From the NCBI GenBank assembly GCA_003132665.1, contig PKYN01000005.1:1-62802 (forward strand): a DNA stretch of 62,802 nt, in the 5' to 3' direction. Each line of letters begins with the position of its first letter. The first letter of the stretch is position 1. The notes beneath the pieces are model-generated. The model saw only the letters and a list, made by a program, of their open reading frames with translations. It was not told the origin of the DNA and did not search any database. A program made the translations under genes and the position numbers. Shown in pieces: positions 8,162-16,571 of this stretch. Source of the DNA: Actinomycetota bacterium. Its GTDB lineage: Bacteria; Actinomycetota; Thermoleophilia; Gaiellales; Gaiellaceae.

Positions 8162-9856
8162 ATGCTCTCCGTAGATCCACGCCGATCTACTCGGCGCCTA
8201 CGTGACATCGTCGGCGCTCTCCGAGTCGATGCTCGCGGTCGTGATTTTGCCTCAAGGAAGGAACACCTTCAGTCGATAGATCGAGTTGTGCGAGCGAATA
8301 TGAGCTCTCAAAGACTCGACAGCGCGCTTACGGCCGATGGTCGTGGGTTGCAATCTGGAGACGCGCATGAAACCCCCCTTGATAGCGCCGTCATGGGTGT
8401 CTTCCGGGCCGTAGCCTTCGGACAGATCCTTACGGCCAACCTGATCCTAGCTCGCACGCTCGGCTACCCGTCGACCGCCGACTTGATTGCGGCGTCGATT
8501 GACTTTTCCGAGCAGCTCTGTTCGGATTCCGAGCTCCGGCTCGAGTTGCGCCGGCTGCTCGAAGTGCGCGGCGTCGTGCGGGGTTTCGAAGTTCCGGTCG
8601 AGCAAAAAGACGGCCGTACTCGCTGGCTCTCCGTCGACGCACGAGTCGTCCGCGAACGCGACGGGAACATCCTCCGCTACGAGGGCACTACCGTGGACAT
8701 CACCGAGCGCCGGCGCGCGGAGGAAGCGCTTCGCACGAACCTTGAGCGTTTCCAGGCTCTCGTCGCGAACAGTGCCGAGGAGATCATCGTGCTCGATGCC
8801 GATCAGAAGCTCGTCTATCTCAGTCCTTCGGTCGCTCGCGCCTCTGGCTACTCCCGTGAGGAAAGCACCAAGCTTGATGCCCTGGCCGCGGTCCATCCCG
8901 ATGACCGGGCAATCGTCGAGAGCTGCCTGCGCGAAGCCCTCGAGAAGCCGGAACAACCTCTGCCCTTCCAGGTGCGTCTGCTGCGGGCTGACGGATCCTG
9001 GCGCTGGGTGGAAGGCGTTCTCACGAATCTCCTTGAGCAACCACGTATCGAGGGAATCGTCATCAACTACCACGACATCACCGAGCGCAAGCAAGCCGAG
9101 GAAGAGCATCAGCTTCTCGCGGCCGAGCTGTTACAGGCTCAGAAGATGGAGGCAGTCGGCAGGCTCGCCGGCGGTGTCGCGCATAACTTCAACAACCTGC
9201 TGACCGCGATCGGCGGCTACGCCGAGCTGGCGCTCGCGCGGCTACCCGCGGATTCAGACGCTCGCGCCGACGTCGAGGAGATTAAGCGAGCTACGGAACG
9301 TGCGGCGGTGGTGGCTCGCGGCCTCCTCGCCTTCAGCCGCCGTAGGGTCTCCTGCCGCGAGAGCCTCGACCTGAACGAGATCGTTTTGGAGATAGGAGCG
9401 TTGCTCGATCAGGTGATCGGTGAAAATGTCGAACTCAAGACGACACTCGCGCCTGGGCTCAGGCCTGTCGAGGGCGACCGAAGCCAGCTCGAGCAGGTCA
9501 TCGTCAACCTCGCCATGAATGCACGTGACGCTATGCCGGAGGGTGGGACGCTCACGATCGAGACGGCAAGCCTGAACCTCTCCGAGCCACTCGCCGACTT
9601 CGACGACTCACCAGAGCGCGGCCGCTACGTCGCCCTCTCGCTTCGCGACACCGGAATCGGTATGGACGAGGAGACGCGCGCGAAGATCTTTCAGCCCTTC
9701 TTCACGACGAAGGACGCCGACCACGGCACGGGACTCGGTCTCTCCACGGTCTATGCGATCGTCGAAGAGGCTGGCGGGTGTATCCTCGTCGAGAGCCAGC
9801 CGAACGAAGGAACGACCTTCGTGATCTACCTGCCCGAGAGCGATAGTCCCGCCTAG
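8162..9856 (+). CDS. PAS-domain sensor histidine kinase, no membrane segment
   Basis: Two PAS domains (about residues 72-180 and 190-308 from the ATG at 8162), each ending in a typical DITERK/DITERR linker, are followed by a HisKA dimerisation domain. The phosphoacceptor is H341 in GGVAHNFNNLL. The HATPase domain has N-box NLAMNARDAMPEGG, G1 box DTGIGMD, F box FQPFFTTK and G2 box GTGLGLSTVY. No transmembrane helix, signal peptide or receiver domain is visible, so it senses a cytoplasmic signal and must pass phosphate to a partner not encoded nearby. Starts at GTG 8105, ATG 8162 and ATG 8300 are all in frame; 8105 would overlap the upstream gene by 50 bases. Confidence 0.88.
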   Translation: MLSVDPRRSTRRLRDIVGALRVDARGRDFASRKEHLQSIDRVVRANMSSQRLDSALTADGRGLQSGDAHETPLDSAVMGVFRAVAFGQILTANLILARTLGYPSTADLIAASIDFSEQLCSDSELRLELRRLLEVRGVVRGFEVPVEQKDGRTRWLSVDARVVRERDGNILRYEGTTVDITERRRAEEALRTNLERFQALVANSAEEIIVLDADQKLVYLSPSVARASGYSREESTKLDALAAVHPDDRAIVESCLREALEKPEQPLPFQVRLLRADGSWRWVEGVLTNLLEQPRIEGIVINYHDITERKQAEEEHQLLAAELLQAQKMEAVGRLAGGVAHNFNNLLTAIGGYAELALARLPADSDARADVEEIKRATERAAVVARGLLAFSRRRVSCRESLDLNEIVLEIGALLDQVIGENVELKTTLAPGLRPVEGDRSQLEQVIVNLAMNARDAMPEGGTLTIETASLNLSEPLADFDDSPERGRYVALSLRDTGIGMDEETRAKIFQPFFTTKDADHGTGLGLSTVYAIVEEAGGCILVESQPNEGTTFVIYLPESDSPA

Positions 9857-10091
9857 TGCCAGCAGAGACAACCTTACGTATCGGTCGAACTACGGTGATG
9901 CCTACATCACCGTCTGGATCGTCGCCGACCGCGTTCTGATCCGGCTGTGGAGCGGGGGACTGCATGACGTTTCGGTCAACGCGCTCGAGCGAACCGCGGC
10001 AGCTTGAGTTGCTCCTGTCTCGCGTCACACGCTCACCCAAGCGCTAGTGCGCTCATGTGACATTTCTGGACACTGGCTCAATCTTTGCGTC

Positions 10092-10802
10092 TCACGCCGG
10101 AGCCGCTCCGTATACCTTCCTGTAGAGCTTCTGCCAATTCGAAGCTATTCCGATTCGGACGCTTCGAAGGGTCATCGAGCCTGAGCAGACGAGACTATGC
10201 AGCTTGTTCTCGAGCTTGTCTTTGACGCGGTAGCCGGGAGCTGGGCTCGCTCTCTCCGGAAACAGGTTCGCGATGTCGTTCGAGCCGCCCAGCTCGAGCG
10301 AGATGATGTGGTCGATCTCAAGCGAGGAGCCGTAGAGCTTCTGCGCCATCCCGTATTCGTCTTCGACCTCGTACTTTTCGGACTGAGGGACGTTTCGGAT
10401 TGAGCTTGTGCGAAAGCTCGCAGAGCAGATGACCGCCTTCGTGATCTTCGAGTAATAGGCGCCCGGCGAGCAGCGCCGGTCGGGGTTCGGCCCGAGCTTG
10501 CAGCCCGAGGTCTTCGTTCTCGTCTTGAGCAGGATCGTTTCCCCGAGAGGAACCGTCTGAGTGCTACCGGTAGAACTCGAAGAGCCGGAACTCGAGGAGT
10601 TGCCGCTCGAAGAGCTCCCGTCCAGCCACTCGGCTACGCCGCCGTGATGTGAGCATGTTCCTTGGTGATGCTGTGAATAGCTATAGGTGCCGTCATTGCA
10701 GCGAGCGGTCGCGCCTGGCGGTGCCGAACTCGCGCTTGTGATCGCGACCGCGAGCCCGAGGGCGAGGGCAACAGCGGTCATTGCGTACCAACGTCTCACC
10801 AT
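10092..10802 (-). CDS. Secreted HNH-type nuclease with DUF3761 domain
   Basis: A signal peptide (MVRRWYAM then a hydrophobic run ending around ASSAPP) is followed by RCNDGTYSYSQHHQGTCSHHGG, matching the DUF3761 histidine/cysteine pattern. Next come a low-complexity Ser/Gly linker and a C-terminal half with EIDHIISLELGGSNDIANLFPE, the HNH-like nuclease core (DHIISLELGGSNDxxNL). A GGGAGG lies just before the ATG at 10802. The product is probably exported, acting on nucleic acid outside the cell or in the wall, for nutrient use or competition. It lies 13 bases downstream of another secreted-protein gene on the same strand, so the two may share a transcript. The catalytic assignment is a motif match only. 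Confidence 0.8.
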   Translation of the reverse strand: MVRRWYAMTAVALALGLAVAITSASSAPPGATARCNDGTYSYSQHHQGTCSHHGGVAEWLDGSSSSGNSSSSGSSSSTGSTQTVPLGETILLKTRTKTSGCKLGPNPDRRCSPGAYYSKITKAVICSASFRTSSIRNVPQSEKYEVEDEYGMAQKLYGSSLEIDHIISLELGGSNDIANLFPERASPAPGYRVKDKLENKLHSLVCSGSMTLRSVRIGIASNWQKLYRKVYGAAPA

Positions 10803-10815
10803 GAACCCTCCCGAC

Positions 10816-11154
10816 CTATCGCGTTGTGGCGAATGATGTATTTAGCGTCCCGGCAGACCCACACGAGACAACGATGCGGTGCCGACCCGGTTTTGTGCGC
10901 GATCCGACTTTCCAAGTCCAAGACACACGCCCACTCTTCGGCGTTTTCCGGTTCAGGCCTCTGGCCTTCGATACGACGGTTGTGTAGTAGACGCTGATCG
11001 AACAGCCTCGTGCCGGCGCAACCGTGACGGTCAGTGTCGCGTACGAGCCCGCGTCAACCGGCGACGTTCTTGAGACGAGACGAACGCGAGCCGAAGCGGC
11101 CGTCGGGATTGCTAACGCCAGACCAACAACAAGAGCGAGAACGACACGACGCAT
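10816..11154 (-). CDS. Small secreted beta-rich protein
   Basis: About 112 residues: MRRVVLALVVGLALAIPTAASA is a clear signal peptide, followed by a beta-rich domain with two cysteines spaced like a single Ig-like fold (GCSISVYYTT and VVSCGSAG). GAGG about 8 bases upstream favours ATG 11154 over the in-frame start three codons earlier. No enzyme motif is visible. It sits immediately upstream of the secreted HNH protein in the same direction. Confidence 0.65.
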   Translation of the reverse strand: MRRVVLALVVGLALAIPTAASARVRLVSRTSPVDAGSYATLTVTVAPARGCSISVYYTTVVSKARGLNRKTPKSGRVSWTWKVGSRTKPGRHRIVVSCGSAGTLNTSFATTR

Positions 11155-11259
11155 CAATACCACCTCGGGGGTTTGTTGCCCTTTGTCTACTCCTTCTCCC
11201 TAAGAAACGGAAGGGGCTCCCGTCGGAGTTCTCCTTTGCGCGCCGCCTTCGGTCACCCG

Positions 11260-11826
11260 CTAGGGCGAAGCGCAGATGACCCAGGCCAAAGCTCTGATAG
11301 TGCCGGTAGGGCTATTTATGTTCTGGACGGCGATGAACCACCCGGTCGGAGTAGAGATCTCACCGCAGGGTGTGGGGGCGCTCGTCGATACGACCGGTAT
11401 TGCGCCGGCGTTAGGCTCGACATCCACGCCGCCGCCGGTTGCGACCTCCCCTGGGTTGCAGGACACATTGGCCTGCGATGTGGTCGCATCCGTCGGGCCA
11501 TAGGCGTAGCGCCTGACGACGTTAGTCGCGCCGGCCGCGCCGGTTGCTCCGGTCGCGCTCTTTGCTCCGGCTGTCCCCGCCGCCCCTGTCGCTCCTGTCG
11601 CTCCGGTGTCACCCTTTGGGCCTTTGGGAAGCTCGCCGGCCGCGAAATCCGCTGCCTTTAGCGAATGGTTTTTCACTTTGCTCGAGACGACAGCGTTTTT
11701 CTTCAGCTGCGGCGCTCCAACGCTGTTTTTCGGAAGCGTGATCGCGGCGGTGCCGCCTAGTGCAACGGCAAGCGCCAAACAGGCGATGACCATCGCTGGC
11801 TAAGGCTTCTTGAGAAGCTTGTGCAT
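11260..11826 (-). pseudogene. Collagen-like surface protein gene with early TAG
   Basis: From ATG 11826, which has AAGGTGG just upstream, the frame reads MHKLLKKP, then a TAG stop (11802-11800), then PAMVIACLALAVALGGTAA. In related surface proteins the same block is continuous (hydrophobic signal after a KKPSPAM-like start), so the TAG looks like a point change from a serine TCG. Downstream the frame is intact: KNSVGAPQLKKNAV, a collagen-like run GPKGDTGATGATGAAG, and a C-terminal beta domain with two cysteines ending VICASP. Re-initiation at ATG 11793 would still leave a usable signal peptide, but that start has no ribosome-binding site. It could be a pseudogene, a read-through gene or a base-call error. 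Confidence 0.7.
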
Positions 11827-12556
11827 TTCCACCTTCTTTCGCTCGGCGGGTCGGCCTACCCGTGGGCCTAGACGACCGCCAGCTCTGTGCCTAGATGGCC
11901 GAACCGGACATGCCGATGGTCGAGGGCAACCGCCGATCGCCTAGACGGCTGGAGGTTCCCGCTTTGCCGCGCGCCATATCGAGCGCTCTCGCTAGCGGCG
12001 CACCTCAAGTATTGGACGGAAGCGACGGACGGCAGTTCGAATGATCTGAAAGCCAGTGGTGGCGTCGTTTTCCGCTTCGAGGCCGGGGCTGGCAGGGATG
12101 TGCGCATTTCCGACACTTCTGTCTCTTAGCCCCCTCGCTCGATACCCTGCTCCGCCCCCGCGCGTGGGTGGGGCGCCCTCGCCTCCTCGGACTCTGACTT
12201 CGCTTGGCCCGCGTCTGGCCCGCACCTAGGGATTTCCAGCGATTTCACCTTGAGTCTCGGTTCATCTAGCCGGGATCATCCCAGCGTCAGGGTGGCCAGC
12301 GATCGAGCCAACGACGAGGGCGAAGAAGCATTAGTGATTTCTAGGCCGCAGAAGATCCGTTGCGGCTGGTAGCAGCTGCCTTCGAGGAACGATCCACTCC
12401 GCAGTGTCCTATTCCAGCGAAGGATGAGCCCACCAAACGCGCGGGGCGGCCTTTGGCCGCCCCGACGACTACGATCCCCTCAGATCGGCTCTCGTCTTCA
12501 TGAGAGAGCGGGCGGCACTTCCGTAGTACGGGTCAACATCTAGAGGAAGGATCAGG
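11827..12556. other. 730-base interval without a convincing gene
   Basis: Short overlapping frames occur on both strands around 11868-12225 but look like composition artefacts: arginine-rich, no ribosome-binding sites, no recognisable pattern. The interval contains a GC-rich hairpin at 12443-12463 and ends with the ribosome-binding site of the second small basic protein gene. I see no RNA gene, repeat or att-like sequence in it. Confidence 0.4.
12443..12463. terminator. Perfect GC-rich hairpin
   Basis: GGGGCGGCC (12443-12451) and GGCCGCCCC (12455-12463) pair perfectly around a TTT loop. It lacks a T-run on either side, so it is either a weak terminator or another transcript structure upstream of the second small basic protein gene. 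Confidence 0.4.
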
Positions 12557-12757
12557 ATGGCTCGTAAATCAGTCTTTGTCAGCGATCTGTCGGGCGAGGA
12601 GATCCCGGAAGGCAAAGGAGCGACCGTGACGATCAAGTTCACGGACGCTCGCAAAGGGACGATCGTCCTCGATGTGACCGATGCTGAGGGTGAGAAGCTC
12701 GGCGAGAAGGGGCGCAAGCAGGCTAGACGCGGGAGAAGGCCGAAGACCGAGAGCTAG
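12557..12757 (+). CDS. Small basic protein, copy 2 (66 aa)
   Basis: A paralogue of the protein at 7365-7565, with 57 of 66 residues the same. The differences cluster in the turn after SDLS, at two beta-strand positions, and in the basic tail (RKQARRGRRPKTES). The ATG is preceded by GAGGAAGGATCAGG. Upstream DNA differs from that of copy 1 apart from a short CTAGAGGA, so the two are probably under different control. The conserved core (EIPEGKGATVT, FTDARKGTIVLDVTDAEGEKL) implies selection on the protein. Function unknown; nucleic-acid binding is suggested by the tail. Confidence 0.8.
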   Translation: MARKSVFVSDLSGEEIPEGKGATVTIKFTDARKGTIVLDVTDAEGEKLGEKGRKQARRGRRPKTES

Positions 12758-12854
12758 GGGAAGGCGCTCGCGCGAGCAGCGACTCACGATTTGCTAGTCG
12801 GGTCAGGAAGAAGCTCATTCACGCCCTGGGAAGGCGCGGTTCGCCGTAGCGGCT

Positions 12855-13043
12855 CTATGCCGGAGCTTTCAGCGCGATTTTCGCTGCAGTGAGAAGACAC
12901 CACCCGACAAGAACTATGAGAGCGCCGCGATACTTCAGTCGATCTGGCCTGGATAGACCGCGGCGACTTCGACGAACGTACACCGTGCTGCAGACCGCCA
13001 ACAGGACGAGTTCAAACGCTTCTATGACGATCCAGGTAATCAC
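12855..13043 (-). CDS. Small two-helix membrane protein
   Basis: 62 residues with two hydrophobic helices (ITWIVIEAFELVLLAVCSTVYV and GALIVLVGWCLLTAAKIAL) separated by an arginine-rich loop. The GTG start overlaps the TGA stop of the upstream gene as GTGA (13043-13040), the arrangement of translational coupling, which is the main reason to believe it. No family recognised. Confidence 0.55.
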   Translation of the reverse strand: MITWIVIEAFELVLLAVCSTVYVRRSRRGLSRPDRLKYRGALIVLVGWCLLTAAKIALKAPA

Positions 13044-14245
13044 TCAGGTTGTGTCGGCTCGTGAAGCGGAGGTTCGGGGGCGAGCGTTTGGAGCCGGACG
13101 CCGAACTTCGCAGCGAGTTCCTCCTGCTCGCCCGCGAAGACAGCACGATCGAACGGGTCCGCATGACGAGGCGCGTCCGCGACCCGTTCGACGCTGGCAA
13201 GTAACTCGTCAACTAGGCCTTGCCTCGCGAGTACTGCAACGGCGCTTGTCCTTCCCTTGAACGCCATGAGAGCGTCCCCGGCCCGGCCGAGGCTGCCTCG
13301 CGCCGTAGCCGAGTCGGCGATCGCCAGTCCGTTGCGAGTCACGTCGGCTGCCAAGACGGGTTCGCCGCCTCCCTGGGCGACGATGACCAAGAGACGCACT
13401 CGCTTGATCTCCGGCGCCGCCGCGGCCGCAACCTTGAGCGCCGCGAGTCCCGCGCTCGCAATGGCTTCGGCGTACAAATCGTTCCGCTCCGTCTGCGTCC
13501 GCTTTCTTGCGCTCGGCCGCCCAGTGGGCGTAATCACCGGGGCCTCCGACGGTACGAGGTCGACAAGTGGATACACAACGGCGATGTCGACTCGAGACCC
13601 CTCTACTGCCAAGACCGAAGCATCGAGCGGCATGGCCGCGAGCGCCGAACCAACTGCCGCCCGCACAGCCTCAGGCTCGTTTGCCATGAGAGAGACGTAC
13701 GTGGCGTCAAGACGCTGCTGCTGATCGGCCTCGAGCGCAGCTCGTCTCCCGCGTTCCTGCGCGACCTCGAAGGCGGCTAGCTCGTCGGCTGCGCGAAGTC
13801 GGCGCCGCCGCTCGCGTGGCGAAAACAAGGGTGGGTGCGCGTTGCGCCGGACCGTCTTCCGCGCCTTGTTCTCATCGACCGCAAGAGGCGCCGGAGCCTT
13901 GGGCGGACTCGAAGGTGCGACTGTGAGGCGATACAGATTGAGCGCGGCCTCGAGGATGTCCTGTCCGTCGAGGGCCTTGAAATAGCGCCCCTCACGCGCC
14001 ACCGCCGACCGGCCGGTGGGTGTCGCACTAAGGTTGCTCCGACGCCGCCCGCGGCTCGGCCGGAGCGCGTCGACCACGGCGTTCTCAAAGGCACCCTCGA
14101 TCGCACCCAACGGGTTGGTGACCACGAAGGCCGTTCTGCTGAGCTTCTTAATCGGCCTCGGCGTGACCGCTCTACGCGCGGTTCGTACGGGGTGCGTCGC
14201 CCGTCGTACGCCTCGCGGAATCAGCAGCCGCTTCACGATTCCCAT
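13040..14245 (-). CDS. Unrecognised protein with basic N-terminus (401 aa)
   Basis: The frame is open back to 14446, but I place the start at ATG 14245 because the protein then begins MGIVKRLLIPRGVRRATHPVR, a basic amphipathic start. The earlier part overlaps the divergent gene region and is poorly protein-like. After about 150 basic residues come a charged helical stretch (roughly residues 140-200) and an alpha/beta C-terminal half (YVSLMANEPEAV, VDIAVVYPLVDLVPSEAPV, RVRLLVIVAQGGGEPVL). No catalytic motif is apparent to me. Coupled by GTGA overlap to the small membrane protein downstream, and divergent from the 14458 gene. Confidence 0.6.
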   Translation of the reverse strand: MGIVKRLLIPRGVRRATHPVRTARRAVTPRPIKKLSRTAFVVTNPLGAIEGAFENAVVDALRPSRGRRRSNLSATPTGRSAVAREGRYFKALDGQDILEAALNLYRLTVAPSSPPKAPAPLAVDENKARKTVRRNAHPPLFSPRERRRRLRAADELAAFEVAQERGRRAALEADQQQRLDATYVSLMANEPEAVRAAVGSALAAMPLDASVLAVEGSRVDIAVVYPLVDLVPSEAPVITPTGRPSARKRTQTERNDLYAEAIASAGLAALKVAAAAAPEIKRVRLLVIVAQGGGEPVLAADVTRNGLAIADSATARGSLGRAGDALMAFKGRTSAVAVLARQGLVDELLASVERVADAPRHADPFDRAVFAGEQEELAAKFGVRLQTLAPEPPLHEPTQPE

Positions 14246-14457
14246 CGCCGCTATCTTTACCGATCCCAGACGTGATTGGGCCGCAGCGACGTCAGGGCGT
14301 ACGGAATTGGATCTCGGCCGAGCAGGGAGCTGGCGCGAAACTTCGGGGATTCGCGTCGAAAACGGCTGAGGAAGTAATACGAGCTCGCGGCGAGTACCTT
14401 GACCTAATTGCCTTGCTACATCGGAAACGTCCGCCCCTTCGTACACAATCCAGAGGT

Positions 14458-15705
14458 ATGTCGCTGATACCCGGCGAGCCGCCGCTTTCGCTTATACCGA
14501 CGATCGAGCATCGTCAGTTCGTTCCTTGGCTAACAGCCGCCGAGATCGACATCATCGATGAGGTTGACTTCGGTTCTGACGTAATGCTTGTCGCGCATCC
14601 TCTCGTCGATGCTCTTGCGCACCCTCGGCTAGCTCGCAAGGTACGAAGAGGTCTCGCACTCGGACTGCTACTGGAACCGGAGGTCTACTTACTCCAGCTA
14701 CCCAAAGAAGTGCGGGCTGACTTCGAGAGAGAGACGGATCTTCTACTTGAAGCGCGAGACGGTGAGCACCTTGACCTCGAACGTAAACGCACGCCCGGCG
14801 AGCTCGCCGAGTTCTCACATCACATCCTCGACCTTGAGGTGCGAGGGCTCGCGACGGCTCTGCTCGCTCCTGCACCGCTACTGCGCGACGGAAACGCGAC
14901 GGCGCTCGACAATGCACTCGCACTGCTAGAGGTCTCGGCTGATTACTTTGCGGCCGAGGGCTTGGAGACTCCCGCCGATGCGGATCTGCCGTTTCGTCCA
15001 CGGCAACTTCTTGCTTCGTTGACGCTTGATGTTCGGCTCCTTCGAGAGCCGACGTTCCTGCGTCGAGTGCTTGATGCTTACGTCGAACCACCGCAGGGTG
15101 CGTACGGCTTCGTCGTTCAGGTGGCGAATCTGTCCTCTCGTCCTGTCCTGGCCGATGTGCGCTCGCTCTCCGAAGTGCTCTATAACCTTCAACACCGCTC
15201 AGGACTTCCTGTGATCGTGGCTCGTGTCGGCAATCTCGGTCTTGGCTACCTTGCCGGCGGGCTTGCGGGCTACTCGCTGGGCAACGGCGTCTCGGAACTC
15301 CTCACGTTCCCGCCTCTCGTCTACTCGAAGAACTCTCGCGACCAGAAGGACGGCAAGAAACGCGGGTTCTCACTCGTCGCGTTTCACGGGCCGTTGCTTC
15401 GGAACCTGCAGACGATAGGACGGTACGACACCGCGGGGCTCCGCGCCTTTCACCGCCTACCCTGTCCTTGCGGTAGGCACGAGTTCGGCAAGGCTCCCCG
15501 CCACAACAAGGCAAAGAAGCTCCACGGCTTTTGGTGGCGCATCGGTCAAGCTCGGTCCGCCGCTGGGGAAGGCAGCGTTCGCTGGCTTCGTAAGATGATC
15601 GATCGAGCCGAGCTAGAGAGCGCGTCCATCGACGGCGAGGTTGCCTTCTACGCTGCGTTGCGTGAGACCTTGCCAGAAGCGGCCGAAGTGCGACTCAGCG
15701 CGTAG
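14458..15705 (+). CDS. Unrecognised protein with CxCG/His segment (415 aa)
   Basis: ATG 14458 begins MSLIPGEPPLSLIPTIEH; the frame is open further upstream (to 14272), but that part is less protein-like. The middle is alpha/beta with VIVARVGNLGLGYLAGGLAGYSLGNGVSELL, which could be a barrel or a nucleotide-binding fold. It is followed by KNSRDQKDGKKRGFSLVAFHG and, near residue 345, the segment LPCPCGRHEFGKAPRHNKAKKLH with closely spaced Cys and His that could hold a metal. I do not recognise the family. The divergent layout with the 13040 gene suggests a shared control region around 14246-14457. Confidence 0.6.
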   Translation: MSLIPGEPPLSLIPTIEHRQFVPWLTAAEIDIIDEVDFGSDVMLVAHPLVDALAHPRLARKVRRGLALGLLLEPEVYLLQLPKEVRADFERETDLLLEARDGEHLDLERKRTPGELAEFSHHILDLEVRGLATALLAPAPLLRDGNATALDNALALLEVSADYFAAEGLETPADADLPFRPRQLLASLTLDVRLLREPTFLRRVLDAYVEPPQGAYGFVVQVANLSSRPVLADVRSLSEVLYNLQHRSGLPVIVARVGNLGLGYLAGGLAGYSLGNGVSELLTFPPLVYSKNSRDQKDGKKRGFSLVAFHGPLLRNLQTIGRYDTAGLRAFHRLPCPCGRHEFGKAPRHNKAKKLHGFWWRIGQARSAAGEGSVRWLRKMIDRAELESASIDGEVAFYAALRETLPEAAEVRLSA

Positions 15706-16072
15706 CCTCGAGTGCCTTAGCTAGTACCCACTCCGTCATCACTCGGCCACTCGCGACCGCGGCTATTTCGAGGGCGAGCGCTTCGTCGAGAGACTCTGTC
15801 GTTAGCGCTGCCAACAGATCGACTTCCTGCACACGCGGGAATAGGCGTAAGGGAACGTCGATTATGACATCGCCAGATTCGTCGCACCCCTCGGAGCGCA
15901 TATTCAACGAGCGTAAGTAGCGAGCGTAAGGCGCAGCGATCGCGGCGCCCACACGCGCTTCGTGCGCTTCACGAAGCAGTCCCGGCCAGAGCTCGACGAG
16001 GTCGAGTCGTCGGAGTTCTTCAAAAGCGACTGCTCTTTCAAGTGCGAGTTCGGTCCCCAGCGCTATAGGCAA
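15695..16072 (-). CDS. Hypothetical helical protein (125 aa), possibly 5'-truncated
   Basis: A helical, acidic protein (EELRRLDLVELWPGLLREAHEARVGAAIAAPYARYLRSLN, later LLAALTTESLDEALALEIAAVAS). The first usable start is TTG 16072, yet the same frame continues upstream with protein-like sequence (PPDFRAAAAIRG) and no start codon. This suggests either loss of the 5' end or a non-standard start. It converges on the 14458 gene with an 11-base overlap of coding ends. Function unknown. Confidence 0.45.
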   Translation of the reverse strand: MPIALGTELALERAVAFEELRRLDLVELWPGLLREAHEARVGAAIAAPYARYLRSLNMRSEGCDESGDVIIDVPLRLFPRVQEVDLLAALTTESLDEALALEIAAVASGRVMTEWVLAKALEATR

Positions 16073-16135
16073 TCCGCGAATTGCGGCCGCCGCGCGGAAA
16101 TCCGGCGGAGCGATTGCCCCGCCCAGTGGTTCTCG

Positions 16136-16158
16136 GCGTTCGCCGGGTCGGCGAACGC
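16136..16158. promoter_or_regulatory. Inverted repeat GCGTTCGCC/GGCGAACGC
   Basis: Nine-base perfect arms flank GGGTC, in the interval between the minus gene ending its frame at 16072 and the plus wHTH gene at 16239. Could be a protein-binding site or a hairpin. A similar GTTCG-C-CGAAC palindrome recurs in tandem at 42901-42926. Confidence 0.35.
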
Positions 16159-16204
16159 TTCGTCCTAGCGGAGTACTAGCGGTTGACCGGAAGGTGTGAG
16201 AGAT

Positions 16205-16219
16205 TATGGTTCAACCATA
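16205..16219. promoter_or_regulatory. Operator-like palindrome TATGGTTCAACCATA
   Basis: A perfect 15-base palindrome (7-base arms, central C) 20 bases before the ATG of a winged-helix protein. Placement and symmetry suit autoregulation by that dimeric regulator; this is inferred from position only. Confidence 0.5.
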
Positions 16220-16238
16220 GTACTCGATATGAAAGACG

Positions 16239-16565
16239 ATGCCTTTCTTCGGACAAACAGGACGCGCCTACGAGACGATTCCGGATTGGCTCCTCGGGAA
16301 TCGCAAGTGGCGCCTACTCGCGGAGTTGGCTGAGGCTGATGGTGCTAGGTCCGTCCAGACTCTCGCCGAGCTGGCGCGGTGCTCGGAACCAACGGCCTAC
16401 GAGTTTGTGCGAGCGTTACGGCCGACACAAGCGGTCGATAAAAGCAGTGACGGATACGTGCTCAACGCCGAGAACGAGCTGGCGACGGCGCTCCTTGGAC
16501 TAGTCCGTGCGCTCCAACCGTATGCATCTGAAGGAGTCAGTCGGCCGCCACGGCCGCGCGCGTAA
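16239..16565 (+). CDS. Winged-helix DNA-binding protein (108 aa)
   Basis: The central part, PDWLLGNRKWRLLAELAEADGARSVQTLAELARCSEPTAYEFVRAL, has the helix pattern of a winged HTH: a WRLL-type first helix, an LAELARCSEPTAYEFVRAL recognition unit, then a short wing ending DGYVLN. The C-terminal tail is proline- and arginine-rich. A perfect palindrome at 16205-16219 lies just upstream, consistent with self-repression. It is adjacent to the integrated element and may belong to it, although it is transcribed in the opposite direction. Confidence 0.6.
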   Translation: MPFFGQTGRAYETIPDWLLGNRKWRLLAELAEADGARSVQTLAELARCSEPTAYEFVRALRPTQAVDKSSDGYVLNAENELATALLGLVRALQPYASEGVSRPPRPRA

Positions 16566-16571
16566 GGGCTT

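Noticed and set aside
9864-10007. Short frame after the histidine kinase reading GDAYITVWIVADRVLIRLWSGG
   Set aside because: Codon usage looks coding-like but there is no start codon or recognisable family; too short to support.
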